From positions 744,001-808,000 of the forward strand of contig JAJFPB010000009.1 of NCBI GenBank assembly GCA_020881915.1: a stretch of 64,000 nt of DNA, given 5' to 3'. The notes beneath the pieces were generated by a model that was not told where the DNA came from, did not search any database, and saw nothing but the letters and a program-made list of their open reading frames with translations. Both the position numbers and the translations under genes were made by a program. Positions 30,453 through 42,425 of the stretch are shown one piece after another (positions within the stretch are counted from its first letter, which is position 1; the number at the start of each line of letters is the position of its first letter). This DNA is from Paramyrothecium sp. XJ0827. Taxonomy: Eukaryota > Ascomycota > Sordariomycetes > Hypocreales > Stachybotryaceae.

Positions 30453-31793
30453 CTAGTAAGCAGTCGTCACCTTGGGCAGCACAGGCTGCCTATCTAGGTC
30501 CTTGAGAGACGTGTGGTAGGTCCCGATGTACGGCTTCAGACTCCCAATTTGGTGTGACAAGCCCAAGAACTCAAGATACTGTCTCCAATCGGCCTTTGCT
30601 TTCGAATTGGTGACGAGGTCGTAGAGCCCGATCAGCTTGCTGTTGTAGTCTTTGTTGTTCATGCCCGCAATGGAAAAGAGACACTCGATGAACTCCAACC
30701 AAAACAAGATGTATCCCTCGTCAAACGTAGACTGTGGGTAGCGAAACTCGAGTGTACCGAATTCGGACCAGTCGAGGCCGCATTTCCCCCCGTCCTGGCA
30801 ATTTCCAAAAGCATCCATCTGGTGTCTCCTGAGACCGCTGCGTAGGGTTCTCGTGTCTCTCTGGTTGAAGATGCATAGAAGCATCTTGTAAAACCACGGC
30901 TCCTTTTCACTTCTGTTCCGAGCAGAGCCTTGAAATAACGTAAGGGCATTAACCATATCGGCGCAGTCAAGGTCTCTCTCGATCAGGAAGCCGTATGAAG
31001 CAAGGGCGATGTGGGACTTTTCGGAGATGGGTTGGCAGTATAGGGAGGAGTTGCGCTCGGGGTGGATAATGTGTTTAATCAGTGGCTGCTCAAGCAGGAA
31101 CACAAGAGCAACAACCTTCTTGGCTATGGGGAGGGTCAATTCTGCGTGGAGAGGGCTGGCATGAATATGCATGCCGCATGCTCTATTAAGCCACACCTTG
31201 GTCTTGTTTCGCAGGGAAGCACAGACCTTGCTGAAGTCCTTGGAAAAGTCAGCTCTACTAACAAAGACGGGAGAGTTAACTTCCATGGCATACCAATCGT
31301 AGGGGCCTTTAGGTGTACCCTTCGAAGGCGCCTCAGCTTGTTCGCTGGTAATGTATATCTCACTCTTAACATACCAGTAGTTGTACTGAAACCTTTCAAC
31401 TTTGTGTTTCGAAGCATACTCAGAATTCCACACCCGAAATGGATGCATAGGCGCGAGATCATCGTAGGTGTTGTAAGGCACCATCTGGGATTCACCCCCA
31501 TGACCATCTGACAATGGATCGGCAGCCAAAGGGTCCCCGTTGACTAGACTCATGGCGATGCTCACCGGCAAACCGCATTCAGCAATCGCCTTGCAGGTTT
31601 GTATCATACATTCCGAGTTCATGCTTGCGTAGAACTTGCTAACTGGTGGCTTTGGGGCATTGTCAGGAAAGCGACCATCTCTATACTTTTCCAAAGACTT
31701 GTCGTCGGCCAACTTGTCGCCGTAGGCAGGATGGTTGGCTTGCATGAGCTCAACCTCGACGCCAAACTGCATCCCTGGTTGTTTGACGGACAT
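30453..31793 (-). CDS. Putative amidoligase (Amidoligase_2 family)
   Basis: A 446-residue single-exon protein with the signature blocks of the COOH-NH2 ligase/amidoligase family (PF12224 as recalled), which shares the glutamine-synthetase fold: FGVEVEL at residues 10-16 (metal/ATP-binding acid pair), YAMEVNSPVF in the middle, CGMHIHAS near 206-212 (His pair), and TLEFRYPQSTFDEG near 350. The enzymes are predicted to form amide or peptide-like bonds using ATP. In bacteria they are linked to peptide tagging or cell-wall modification, while the fungal substrates are unknown. No signal peptide, so it is likely cytosolic. No AIG2-like or peptidase partner, as seen next to bacterial members, lies nearby. 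Confidence 0.82.
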   Translation of the reverse strand: MSVKQPGMQFGVEVELMQANHPAYGDKLADDKSLEKYRDGRFPDNAPKPPVSKFYASMNSECMIQTCKAIAECGLPVSIAMSLVNGDPLAADPLSDGHGGESQMVPYNTYDDLAPMHPFRVWNSEYASKHKVERFQYNYWYVKSEIYITSEQAEAPSKGTPKGPYDWYAMEVNSPVFVSRADFSKDFSKVCASLRNKTKVWLNRACGMHIHASPLHAELTLPIAKKVVALVFLLEQPLIKHIIHPERNSSLYCQPISEKSHIALASYGFLIERDLDCADMVNALTLFQGSARNRSEKEPWFYKMLLCIFNQRDTRTLRSGLRRHQMDAFGNCQDGGKCGLDWSEFGTLEFRYPQSTFDEGYILFWLEFIECLFSIAGMNNKDYNSKLIGLYDLVTNSKAKADWRQYLEFLGLSHQIGSLKPYIGTYHTSLKDLDRQPVLPKVTTAY

Positions 31794-32859
31794 GTTGTGA
31801 GATGTTCGGAGAATCGAGGCTGGTGTTTGTTTCCAAAGGGTTCTCGGTGATTCACCTTTTTAATGCTCGACAAGAAATTGGTGAGTAGCGAAGGCTTAAA
31901 TACTGAAAATATTGTTGGGCATGTCTCTGGCGATTGGTAAAAGAATTCATTCAAGAGTGCTTGTTTTGGGACATGGAAAATGGAAAGAAAAAGCAGAAGG
32001 CATGATACAGCCTGATCCGGGAAGCCATGGCATGGTTAAGACGGGTGGAATGGCGAGACAAAGGCCAAAGAGGGTATTGTGCGGCAGTGAATGAGTGACG
32101 GAACCGAACTGTTGCAGTGACCGTAAATATGAACGGACGAACAAACCATGATCTAAATCGATGTTCCCTGAACAAGGAACTGGCGCTTTGAGTGCGACAC
32201 TTCATCCAACAAGCTACCTCGCTCAAGGAATACGTCCCATGGTCAAACGAAGGTGACAAGCTACGCCCGCAGTGGGTTACTTTGGGCACACAAGCCATTT
32301 ACATGCCTGCCAGGTCATCAGGGCCGACGACAAAGCAATGAACCCCATAATACTGTACTATGATAGTCGTCATGTCACAGTAGTGAAGCGATGGAGGCGC
32401 GTGGCGTTTGCGGCGGATCAGGGGGGTCCATCACGAAAAGACAATAAACAAAGATCAAACTGTATATTGTAGAGGAAGTAAAAACAAGTCATCTCACAAA
32501 GCATTGCACAAAATTCTTGTTAATGAATACTGTTCAAAACAATGCTTGTCTCGACAATCATTGTTTATAGAGACGGACCGGGACGTTAGAGCAAATGCCC
32601 AAGTCTTGGACAAGATAGCTCTCCCGCATCAAGGTTCCTCCGACCCGGTCCACAGCTCCGTCCGTGCCTGGTCTAACATCAGCTCCGGTCGCATCTCTGG
32701 AGATGTTGGAGCCAAAAAAAGCACCAGGTTAACGCGCCAGCGCGTCGCAGACCCAACCGACGCCTCGCTCTTCCGCCCAGCAATTACCAACCCGTCCGCA
32801 TCCGCCTCCCCAATTGATCCCCGGCCATATGTAGAGCGCGACGCAGCTTCCCGCCCGAC
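31794..32859. other. Divergent promoter region between amidoligase and Hir1 genes
   Basis: About 1.07 kb between divergently transcribed genes. No gene was recognised inside it. The 150 bp before 32860 are CG/CA-rich leader-like sequence. Confidence 0.5.
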
Positions 32860-35800
32860 ATGCACATCATTAAGCCGTCATGGCTGAGCCACAGCGGCGA
32901 GCAGAAGGACTTTGAGGTCTACAGCTGCCATGTGTCGCCCGATGGAAAGCGCCTCGCAACCGCAGGCGGCGACGGCCACGTACGCATCTGGTCGACCGAG
33001 TCGGTTTACAAGGCCAGAGACCCGACGTATACGAAACCCCGGCAGCTCTGCCACATGAGCCATCATCTGGGCACAATCCACTCCGTGCGCTTCTCCCCTG
33101 ATGGCCGCTACCTCGCCAGCGGAGCCGACGACAAGCTCATCTGCGTTTACCATCTCGACAAAGGTCCGCCGGCGGCAACCTTTGGCACCAACGAGCCGCC
33201 TCCCGTCGAGAACTGGAAGACCTACAAGCGTCTCATTGGCCACGACAACGACGTTCAGGATCTTGCTTGGTCTTACGACTCCTCTCTTCTCGTATCTGTT
33301 GGCCTCGACTCCAAAGTGGTCGTATGGTCCGGACACACATTCGAAAAGCTCAAATCGATCCCCGCGCACCAGAGCCATGTCAAGGGCATCACCTTCGATC
33401 CGGCCAACAAGTTCTTTGCAACTGCTAGCGATGACCGGACCATCAAGATTTTCCGCTTCACTCCGCCTGCGCCCAATGCTACCCAGCATGACATGATCAA
33501 CAACTTCGTTCTCGAGACTACCATCAGTTCTCCATTCAAGAGCTCGCCTCTTACGACCTATTTCCGACGATGCTCGTGGTCGCCGGATGGTAACCACATT
33601 GCAGCCGCCAATGCCGTGAATGGACCTGTCAGTTCGGTCGCCATTATCGAGCGCACGCGGTGGGATAGCGAAATCAACCTGATTGGCCACGAGGCACCTA
33701 CCGAGGTGTGCATGTTCTCGCCGCGACTTTTCCACACCGTCCAGCCTGGCCAGAATGGTGCCAGCGATAATGTCGGGCAACTAGTCACGGTTATTGCATC
33801 GGCAGGCCAAGACAAGACACTTAGCATATGGAATACGAACACCTCGCGGCCGGTAGTGATCCTCCAGGACCTCGCAGGCAAATCCATTTCCGATTTAGCT
33901 TGGACACCGGACGGTCAGACCCTATTTGCTTCCAGCTTAGATGGAGGAGTGGTTGTAGTCAAGTTTGACGAGGGCGAGCTAGGCTGGGTCGCCAAAGCTG
34001 AGGAGAATGACAAGGCACTCCAAAAATACGGCGCCTCAAGAAAAGGAATGGGTATTGCTGAGGATGTAGACGGTCTGATGCTGGAAACACAGGCAAAGGA
34101 GGGAGAATCAAGAGCGGTTGAGTCGAGAATGGGCGCTTTGATGGGCGATCTGCCCTCGGACAAATCGAAGGAGGCCACACCGGCCACCAACGGCACCAAA
34201 CCGACATCATCAACAGCCAAGTCCGCGGCAACCAACGGCGATGCGGAGTCCGAAAAGAATGACAAGAATGAAAAGAACGAAAAAGCAGACAAGACGGAGA
34301 ATGGAGAGAGTGGCGACAAGAAGGCCGAAGAAACCGCCGACAAGTCGGCAGAGCGCATTAAAGAACTTAAGTCACGAGTCACGATTGGCAAGGATGGCAA
34401 GAAGAGAGTTGCGCCCCTGCTGGTCTCTTCTTCTGGCACTGGGCAGTCGTCACTGCCACAGACACAGCTTGTGGGATCTACAACAACAAAGAGCGCGCAG
34501 AACGATGCGCCGCTGACCATCCTAGATCTCACCAAGCCGTTTGACGGCCTACCCAAGGGCGGTATTGCTGCTATGCTGCTAGGAAACAAAAGGCGAACAA
34601 CTGCGACGGAGGGTGAGGATGACGAGGAACCTAGCGCCAAACGTCCAGCTGGAGGGCCAACGGCCATTGTGACGAACGGCGCGGACGGCAGCATTCAGCC
34701 TGCGGCGCTCGTACCGGTCCAAAATGGGGTTGTGCCTACGCCCGAGTTCCTTCGGCCAGCAGTCGTCAACCCGTCCATTGCCTTTGCCCAAGTTCGACTT
34801 GCTGTGCCTCGGATCAGGTCACATATCCTGCGTCCTTTGGAGAGGGGAATACTTCAAGCTGACGCGTCATTGGACGAAGCCTCCAAAGTACCCGAGAACA
34901 TCATCCTGGAAGCCAGGAATGACCCGAACCCCCGGGATCCATCACACGTGGTCGTAAGTAAACGAGGCGTGGTGGTATGGCAAGAGTTCTTACCGCGGGC
35001 AATCATCTTGGCGACGGCAAACAAGAACTTCTGGGCGGTGGCCTGCGAAGATGGATCATTACACGTATGGAGCCCAGCAGGCAGGCGGCTGCTCAACCCG
35101 ATAATATTGGAAGCACAGCCTGTCATTCTCGAATGCCGAGATTATTGGCTGCTGTGCATTACCGCTGTCGGGCTGGCGTATGTCTGGGATCTCAAGACGC
35201 AGTCGGCTCCTCACCCTCCCGTGTCCCTGGCACCTATCCTGGATATCGCAACGACGTCGCTGAGTCAACATAGCGCGACCCCGGCACCCGGCGTCACGTC
35301 TGCACACCTCAACACGACCGGCCACGTCGTTGTCACCCTCACGAACGGCGATGGTTTCTACTATGCACGAGATATGTATACTTGGCAGCGCCTGAGCGAG
35401 GCATGGTGGGCGGTAGGTTCGCAGTACTGGAACTCCACGGATTCATCCATTTCTGCCTTACAATCCACGGCTGTGGGCCCCAAGTCGGGAGACGACAATG
35501 GGAAAGATGCCCCGGCGGCCACGGTGTCATCCGGCATTATTCCCTTTTTGGAGAGACACACTACCAACGAGTTCCTGCTCAAAGGTAGGGCGTATGCTTT
35601 GCAGCGCATCATCAAGACGGTCATCCAGAAGAAGGAGGCCGAAGGTTTGGAGAGCAGCGTCAGCATTGCCCACCTGGAAAACCGCATCGCCGGCGCGCTG
35701 CAGCTCGGCGCAAAGGATGAGTTCAGACTGTACTTGTTCATGTATGCCAAGCGACTTGGAGCCGAAGGGGCACGAGGCAAGGTCGAAGAACTACTCAGCA

Positions 35801-36094
35801 GTTTGATAGGAGGCATCCTACAAGACAAGAAAAGCGACACGGAGCACGCGGGGCGGGGCTGGTACGGCAAGGAGGACGAGATCTGCGGCTGGGATAGAAA
35901 AGAATTGTTGAAGGGAGTGGTGATGATACTGGGTAAGTGGAGACTCTTCACCATCCACTTGTGCAAGACGACTGACCATGTTACCAGGCAAATACCGGGA
36001 GCTGCAAAGATTGACTGTTCAGTACGCACGAGTGCTTGGATTGAGCTTGGAAGACGGATCAGTAGATGTGGACTCGATGGACGTAGAAACGTGA
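32860..36094 (+). CDS. hir1: Histone chaperone HIR complex subunit Hir1/HIRA
   Basis: Exon 1 (32860-35932) joins 35988-36094 across a 55-bp intron (35933-35987, GTAAGT, branch CTGAC, acceptor CCAG), giving 1059 residues ending in KYRELQRLTVQYARVLGL...VDSMDVET. Without splicing, the frame would run on into unrelated sequence to 36294. The start MHIIKPSWLSHSGEQKDFEVYSC is family-typical. WD repeats fill about residues 15-390 (VRIWST, ICVYHL, VVVWSG, IKIFRF, LSIWNT). A charged Lys/Glu linker precedes SRVTIGKDGKKRVAPLLVSS near 500, the B domain that binds Asf1. The C-terminal half is the Hira domain that contacts Hir2. The protein acts in the nucleus to deposit H3-H4 independently of replication and to repress histone genes. 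Confidence 0.96.
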
Positions 36095-36357
36095 GCCTGG
36101 ATGACGTGGTGTTTGAGTTGATGATGCCCATTGCTTTGTACAATATATTTTCTGGGAAGGGTAATCCCGCGAATCGAAAGCGACATGGAGGGAGCAGTCT
36201 TCGGAACCTGTACAATGGTGGTCTTGGCAGTTGTTTGGCGTTTGAAGGGGTTGGCATCCGGGTTTCGCTTACACAAAGGCATGAGTCGAGGTAGTTTCTT
36301 TGCTACGATTGAAGCAGTACACACGCAAAGTGGAGTACTTGTTGGGTATACCTGATG

Positions 36358-36395
36358 TATGCGTGTGTGTGCGTGTGTGTGCGTGTGTGTACACA
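36358..36395. repeat. GT-rich microsatellite
   Basis: Alternating TGCGTGTGTG units, three to four copies with interspersed C, just beyond the 3' end of the Hir1 gene. It has potential Z-DNA-forming character only. Confidence 0.8.
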
Positions 36396-38661
36396 GTGGA
36401 TTGGAGGAGGACGGTGAGGTTGCTTCTGTTGTGCAAGACGCAGGCCGAACCTGTTGGTGGATGGAATCCGACAATTGAGTCGCGTGACAGCTTGCATGAG
36501 CGAAAAAGCCATGTGAACCAACTTGCACAACGACTCTTGCATGTCCAGATCCGTGGAGCCAATCACAAGAAAACGCCGGATTGCGGCCCAGGCCGGAACT
36601 GCAGTGAAGATGATGGCCGGGCCGAGGAGAGACAATGTCCCAGGCCGTGTTCAGATCCCGATTAGCGGACATGCGAAGGTCAGGCCGGTCTACGACACCA
36701 GCTGAAATGATAATTTGACAAGGTCTTTTTCTGCCTTTTTTTTCTTCTCTCTGGTCAAGCGGCCGAATCTATTGACCATTAGACGGCGAGAGCATCAGGC
36801 TAAACCGTTGCTCGCGGGACACTACTGAAGTGGCTAGGGCGAGTGTAGAATGGCCCGGCGCATGGCCGGGATGCCGGATCTGCGGAATGGTGGAGGGGAG
36901 GGGGGAAAGTAAATCCTCGTGAATGTGAGCTGAGGGCACAAGCTCGGCAGTGACCCGAATTTGTTTGCGAGCCTGAGGAGTGAAAGTCGAGCGGGTTTGG
37001 GTTTCACAGGTGAATCGCATCTCTTGGCATCAGTCGAAAAGGAAACATGACAAGACACAGATCCGACAGCCAAGAAACGAACAGCCGTTCTGAGACCCAC
37101 CTGGAAAAGATGAGATGACACTCAGATTAAATTGCGGTCTGGGTTTTCTTGGTTTTTCCTCCCCCCTTCTCTTCAGTGACTACGGTTAGCCCAGAGCAAG
37201 GGAGGGCCATTGGCTGGACGGCCGGCCACTCTTTAGTTTCGATCCAGTCCGCCAGATTACCTTTTTGCTTGGTCAATGCTTGGTTTCCGGAGCGGGTCCC
37301 CAGGACGCGAGACTTGGCCAAGAGCGGCTGTGCGTCTGTGAACAAGAGAAACAGACGATCTGGGTCAAGAGGAAAAAGGAAACTTCCCAGCGAAGAATGC
37401 AGAGTCAACAGTTGAGGCCACAACGCAAAACGCAATTGAGCTGTGACCAATTATTGCTGAATGGCTTTTGAGTGTTGGGTGACGATGGTGGCTTTGGTTT
37501 GACGGCTTCAGTATTTTTTCCCTCTCAAGTATAGGTTTCCCATAGGCTCAATGCCGTTGGCTAAAAGTTCTGGGGCCAATCTTTCTCTGCCTGCGGCTAG
37601 TTGGTTTTGGGGGGTCGTCAAAAGTTGGTTTCGGTGACGAGTGTTGAAGTTGACGTCAGGACTGTGTGTTAGCGAGGAGCCGACAAGGGGGAAATTGTCG
37701 ACCACCAGCAGCGCACCGCAACGCACCGCTGGCGACGTCTTGGGGAAGAAGGTCGATCATCTGGGCTGAACGTGGTACCAGGGCTGCAGCAGCGATCCGC
37801 TCCCATGACCTACTTGATTTTATGCTTATCGACACCAGCCAAGTGGTTGGTGGTGGCCGGCGGTGGTGGTGTTGCATCCGGCAAAGATGGACCACAGCTT
37901 TTGCATTTCCTCGTTCACCCATGTGTGGCTCACATGCACAAGAGACGGACAGACACGGCTACCGAATGCCGTTTCCATCTCCTTGGACTGCCGCTTGCTG
38001 TCCCTGCTGCTTGTTCTCCTCCTCAATCCTTCCGCCAAGAGGCCAAAAAGGTCCTCGAGTGCCCGTACAGGGGTCCAGCAACAGCCCCTGAAGGCAAACA
38101 GCCCACGGAGAGCCAAGCTGGGCTTGCAGACCGATTTTATGGGGTAAAGCAGGGGGGTGCAGAGTTGGATGTGGCCCGCTGCGCTGGCGGCCAAGAAGAG
38201 GGAAGCTGATGGAGGGCATGAATGAAATGGTCCAAGTCCCAATGCCATGAATCGAGAAACTCGTTCATGCAGCCATGATCCTCTTTTACCTACTTTTCCA
38301 GATGGCTTAATCCATCAAACAAGCCCCCCCTAGCTTAATAGACTACGTGCACGAGGGGCAGGAAACAAGGCGGGCGGGCAACAAGCTGGACACAGTCATC
38401 CACCGATCAAAAAAAAGAAATCGTGCATGCACCCTGTGGTACCCGTACGTCAGGGGCAGATCCTCCGCTCCCACGTCTTGGCCGGTCGCACAACCTTGCG
38501 CTTTGGGGCCTGGGACCCGGCTCATTTACCGGGTCGGGTGCCTGTGTTTGGTACCTTCTCCTGTGGGTTGACCTGTGGGTTAAGCGTGGGCCCTCCCCTG
38601 CTGCAGCGCTGCCCGCTCTGTTCTGTTCCCCACACATCCATCATCCGTCATCCACTCCACC

Positions 38662-38690
38662 GCTTTGGCTTTGGCTTTGGCTTTGGCTTC
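38662..38690. repeat. CTTTGG hexamer microsatellite
   Basis: Four to five consecutive GGCTTT units in spacer DNA upstream of the transporter gene, followed within 15 bp by repeated TACC(G/T)TGCCTT motifs. Confidence 0.8.
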
Positions 38691-39519
38691 TGCGTTAGGT
38701 ACCGCACCGTACCGTGCCTTGCCCTACGGTACCTTGCCTTACCTTGCCTTACCTTCCATTAGTTTTACATGACCTGAACCTGCCTGCAGTGAACTGACCG
38801 ACCTTGCTTTACATCCCGCCGTCAACTGCTCCACACTCTCACACGACCCAATTCCGTCTCTTCCTACCTTGACCTTTTCCTACTTCTTCCCCTTCGCCCT
38901 CCTGCGCTTCGCTCACGCTCTACTGCCTTTTTCCTTTGCTCTGCTTTGCTTCTCTTTCCTCTTTCTCGTCGTCCTTCTCTGTGACCGCCTCCGCTCGACA
39001 ACAATCGCGATTCCTTGCCAGCGATACCCAGGAATGGAGTGGCGGCGGGACGAAGCTACGACACTCGGACTTTCATAGGGGCTCCCGGCTTACAGTCAAT
39101 CCCCTTTCTGCTTTCTCACACAGCATCCAACCAACACCTCTCGCCTCCTTTCGTCCTCCCCCGATCCTCTCGCGCATTCGAATGCTGCAGCTGCACAAAA
39201 AGCGCACGTGTCTCGCCTTGTCCCACGAACCACGACCGCTGCCGGCAGCCTTTTCTCCGAATAGCTCCCTCCTAAGTGTCTCGTGCCCCCAAACGGACTG
39301 CCCGCGATTGAGCCTCCAACACGCGACCGTTTTTTTCCGCATAGGTGCCGAGCCTTGCTTCGCGAATCGAGCGAGTGCCATCTTCGCCTCCGTAGCGCAT
39401 CTGACAATTGTCTGATTTCTGGCCATTTCCCGGTAATTTTTCTCAACTCTGCGAAGGAAGAGCACGGCAACTTCGGCGCACACTACCACCAACCGCGGCT
39501 GGGACAGAAGCTCTCTGCA

Positions 39520-41220
39520 ATGGCGATCCTCACAACGGGCGCGTCGCCAGCCATTGGCGTCGGTAGTGCAGTGAAAGGCGGTGGTGATGGTTTTGGCAAG
39601 CATGCGGCTTTGGTCCTGGTACGGTCTTCTCCTCGCTGCCGCAAGACCGTTGGCTCTTCTGACCCCATGTGCGCAATAGTTGACCTTTCAAAACTCGGCC
39701 CTTAACTTGGTGAGCACTCATTCTCCTCTGATCTTGGACCACGACTGTCGAGTTGTGGGATCATTCTCCTACAAACGCCAACTGACCACTCCCTTCAGAT
39801 CATGCACTACTCCAGGATCATGCCCTCGTCCACCGACCACCGCTACTTTACGTCAACCGCCGTCTTTCTCAACGAGGTCATCAAGCTCGCCATCTCCCTG
39901 ACCCTGGCCATGTACGAGACGTCCAAGACCCTGGCGCCAAGTACACCAGCCACCGTGCTGTTCGAGCAGATTTACAACTCCGTCTTCTCCGTCGATGGCT
40001 GGCAGCTAGCTGTGCCTGCGACATTCTACACGCTGCAGAACCTGTTGCAATATACCGCCGTCAGCAACCTTGATGCGGTGCATGTCCAGGTTCTGTACCA
40101 GCTCAAGGTCCGTACTCAGCTCCTACATGCACCCGACTGCTTGAGTATCTCGTTCTAACCCTGCGCCAGATTCTCATCACCGCACTCCTCAGTGTTGTCC
40201 TTCTGCGGAGGTCTCTTAGCATGAAGCGCTGGGCTTCACTCATTATTCTCACATTTGGCGTCTCCATGGTGTCGCTCCCGTCCTCCGACTCTGTCACCGA
40301 CTCGTTATTCTTTCACTCCGTTACCGACCACTTCTTCCCGCGGTCGATGCACGAGCTCGGCCAGGTTACCGAGATCCTGCCCGATCCTCATCTGTCGCGT
40401 CGTATCGACGACATCAGTGACTTCCCTCCCGAGCCACATCTCATGCGCCGATCGGCAACCTACGAAGGCATCGCCGACGATCTTCCTCCGACCGACCCCC
40501 TCATGAACTACTCCGTCGGCATTGCGTCCGTGCTTGTCGCCGCCGCCGTGTCTTCGCTGGCCGGTGTGTACTTCGAGAAGATTTTGAAGGAGAGCCCCAC
40601 ACAGGCCAACGTTTGGGTTCGCAACGTACAGCTTAGCATGTACTCAATGATCGCAGCCTTCTTCGGCGGTGTCGTCTGGCAAGACGGCGCTGGCATCCGG
40701 GAGCACGGCTTCTTCGAGGGCTACAACTGGGTTGTGTGGTCGGCCATTCTGTTGCAAGCTGTCGGCGGCTTGATTGCAAGCATTGTCATTCGTGACGTGG
40801 GGAACATTGTCAAGAACTTTGCGACCAGTATTAGCATCGTCATCAGCTTCTTGGTGAGCAGATGGATGTTTTCATTCGATGCTACGCCAACGGTAAGTCA
40901 CCGTGACCTCCTTCTCGCATGCACATTGTCCCACTAATACATCTTAGTTCCTCATCGGCATTTCTTTCGTATTGCTTGCTACATACCTCTACAACAGCTC
41001 AGATCGCAGCATATACCGCCCAGCTCCGATGCGGATTGCCAATTTCGAAAAGACGGCCATTGAGCGATCAATCACGCCAAGAGCGACACCTAAGCTGCCT
41101 GAGATGAGTCGCATGAACCTAGACCCCTTTGACGCAAAAGGACTGGGCATGTCGACGAGCCGTCCGAGCAGCCCGATGCCGCGACAGTCGAGTCGGACAC
41201 ACCAACGGCGAGAGGAGTGA
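39520..41220 (+). CDS. UDP-galactose-type nucleotide-sugar transporter (SLC35A family), five exons
   Basis: Exons 39520-39618, 39680-39709, 39799-40107, 40170-40892 and 40948-41220 (introns 55-89 bp, branches CTGAC, CTAAC and CTAAT visible) give 477 residues in frame. The second exon is only 30 nt (LTFQNSALNL). Conserved blocks include IMHYSRIM, YFTSTAVFLNEVIKLAISL, YTLQNLLQYTAVSNLDAVHVQVLYQLKI, KRWASLIILTFGVSMVSLP and NFATSISIVISFLVSRWMF, which define the Golgi UDP-Gal/UDP-GlcNAc transporter family (S. pombe Gms1-like, about ten membrane spans). An insert of about 80 residues after FGVSMVSLP, containing LFFHSVTDHFFP, makes it longer than yeast members. It imports nucleotide sugar into the Golgi for glycosylation. 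The third intron's donor is the less usual GTCCGT. Confidence 0.93.
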
Positions 41221-42425
41221 GTTTCGTCTCGCAGGGGCGGTGAAGGTAAAACACTTTATTTGAACACATGGACGAGACATGCATTTTGCAGTCTCAGAAC
41301 ATACTTAGCGGAATCATTCGGCAACACGCGCCTGGCTAAGGCACTGCTTGTGTGTACAACAAACCCAATTTCTTTGGAGCTGACCAGGGCAAACGGGGCT
41401 TGAGCGGCGGACTCTTTTGTTATGGGGACTCTCATTCAGCGTTCCAACACATCGAGGATACCATTGCAGGGTACTACTTACGCGGGATCTAGACGGTTTC
41501 AGTCGCCACGTCATGAGGGGAAGCATATAGAGCGGACACGACCATTTTCTTTGTGCATTATTTTGGATAGAACACAGGAGGCAAAGGCATTGTAGCCCCG
41601 CTTCTGAGGCGGAGGATGAACACATACATGAGGTATATTTATGAGCATGATATCGGGGCTTTTCTACAAAAAGGATGATACACGAAGGAGGGGCATTGCG
41701 GTAGAAGGCTCAACAGTAGCTGAGACCTATGGGGAGGAACAAGGTGGATTTATACCCGGGAGCAGTGAGGTAGGAACACATAGTGTTGGAAATGGAAATA
41801 TGCATTCCCGGTGGGAATGCAATGCTCTACTTGCTGAGACGTTCTGCGGTGCCGTACGTTCACATTTGCCATTATGAACTCGACAATCTCTACCCGTTCA
41901 AGGACACGACGCTTCAGGAGGACACTTTAAATGTCCGAACTTGTAGACGCGCTGGCAGGACTAAGCAAGAGGCTAAACCACTTCTTCAAATTGTTCGCAT
42001 TCATGACGCCGTCTCCACTTACTGCGGCGCATCAACGCCAGAGAGCAACAGATAGTCATAGCCCTCTTTGGAATCTCACAGTATAATTAACTGGCCATCT
42101 ATTTCATGTCCTTGATTACCGCGCTGCAATGAATCTGCTGTAATTTTTCTTCTTCTCCCTTCTTCCTGCTTCAGTGCCCATCAAACACCAGCGTCTTTCG
42201 CCATGGAGGAACACCCCTCAACTTCAGACTCCCATTGAAACTCCTTTTGATCGCCCACTACGCGGCAACTTGTGAGATCGGCTTTTCGTGACAGGTCTGT
42301 TGTCCTTGCGCTACTACTCCCTCTGATTACTGAGCGCTGTCTCAAGCTGTTGCTGCGCGCGCGACTTATAAGGGATTGGCTTCGCTTTGGTATAACTTGC
42401 TCCGGTATTTTTGCGATGCTGCACC
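41221..42425. other. Convergent spacer between transporter and GDP-mannose pyrophosphorylase genes
   Basis: 1.2 kb between two 3' ends. No gene or repeat was recognised. Confidence 0.55.

Larger units (their letters stand above)
36095..39519. other. 3.4-kb spacer with simple repeats
   Basis: No supported gene. It contains a (GT)n/GCGTGTGTGT tract (36358-36395), a CTTTGG hexamer repeat (about 38662-38690) and ACCTTGCCTT-type repeats (38701-38760). The last 700 bp are pyrimidine-rich (CTTTCC, CTTCCCC) and are probably the promoter and long leader of the nucleotide-sugar transporter gene. Confidence 0.55.

Noticed and set aside
33915..34694. Antisense Ser/Pro/Val-rich frame in the Hir1 linker
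   Set aside because: Low-complexity shadow of the Lys/Glu-rich coding strand.
35933..36294. Unspliced extension of the Hir1 frame
   Set aside because: A clear 55-bp intron (GTAAGT, CTGAC, CCAG) restores the conserved C-terminus KYRELQRLTVQYARVLGL, so the run-on frame is intron and 3' UTR.
37666..38248. Several overlapping frames of 70-145 codons on both strands
   Set aside because: Mutually overlapping, no conserved motif and no splice-consistent extension.
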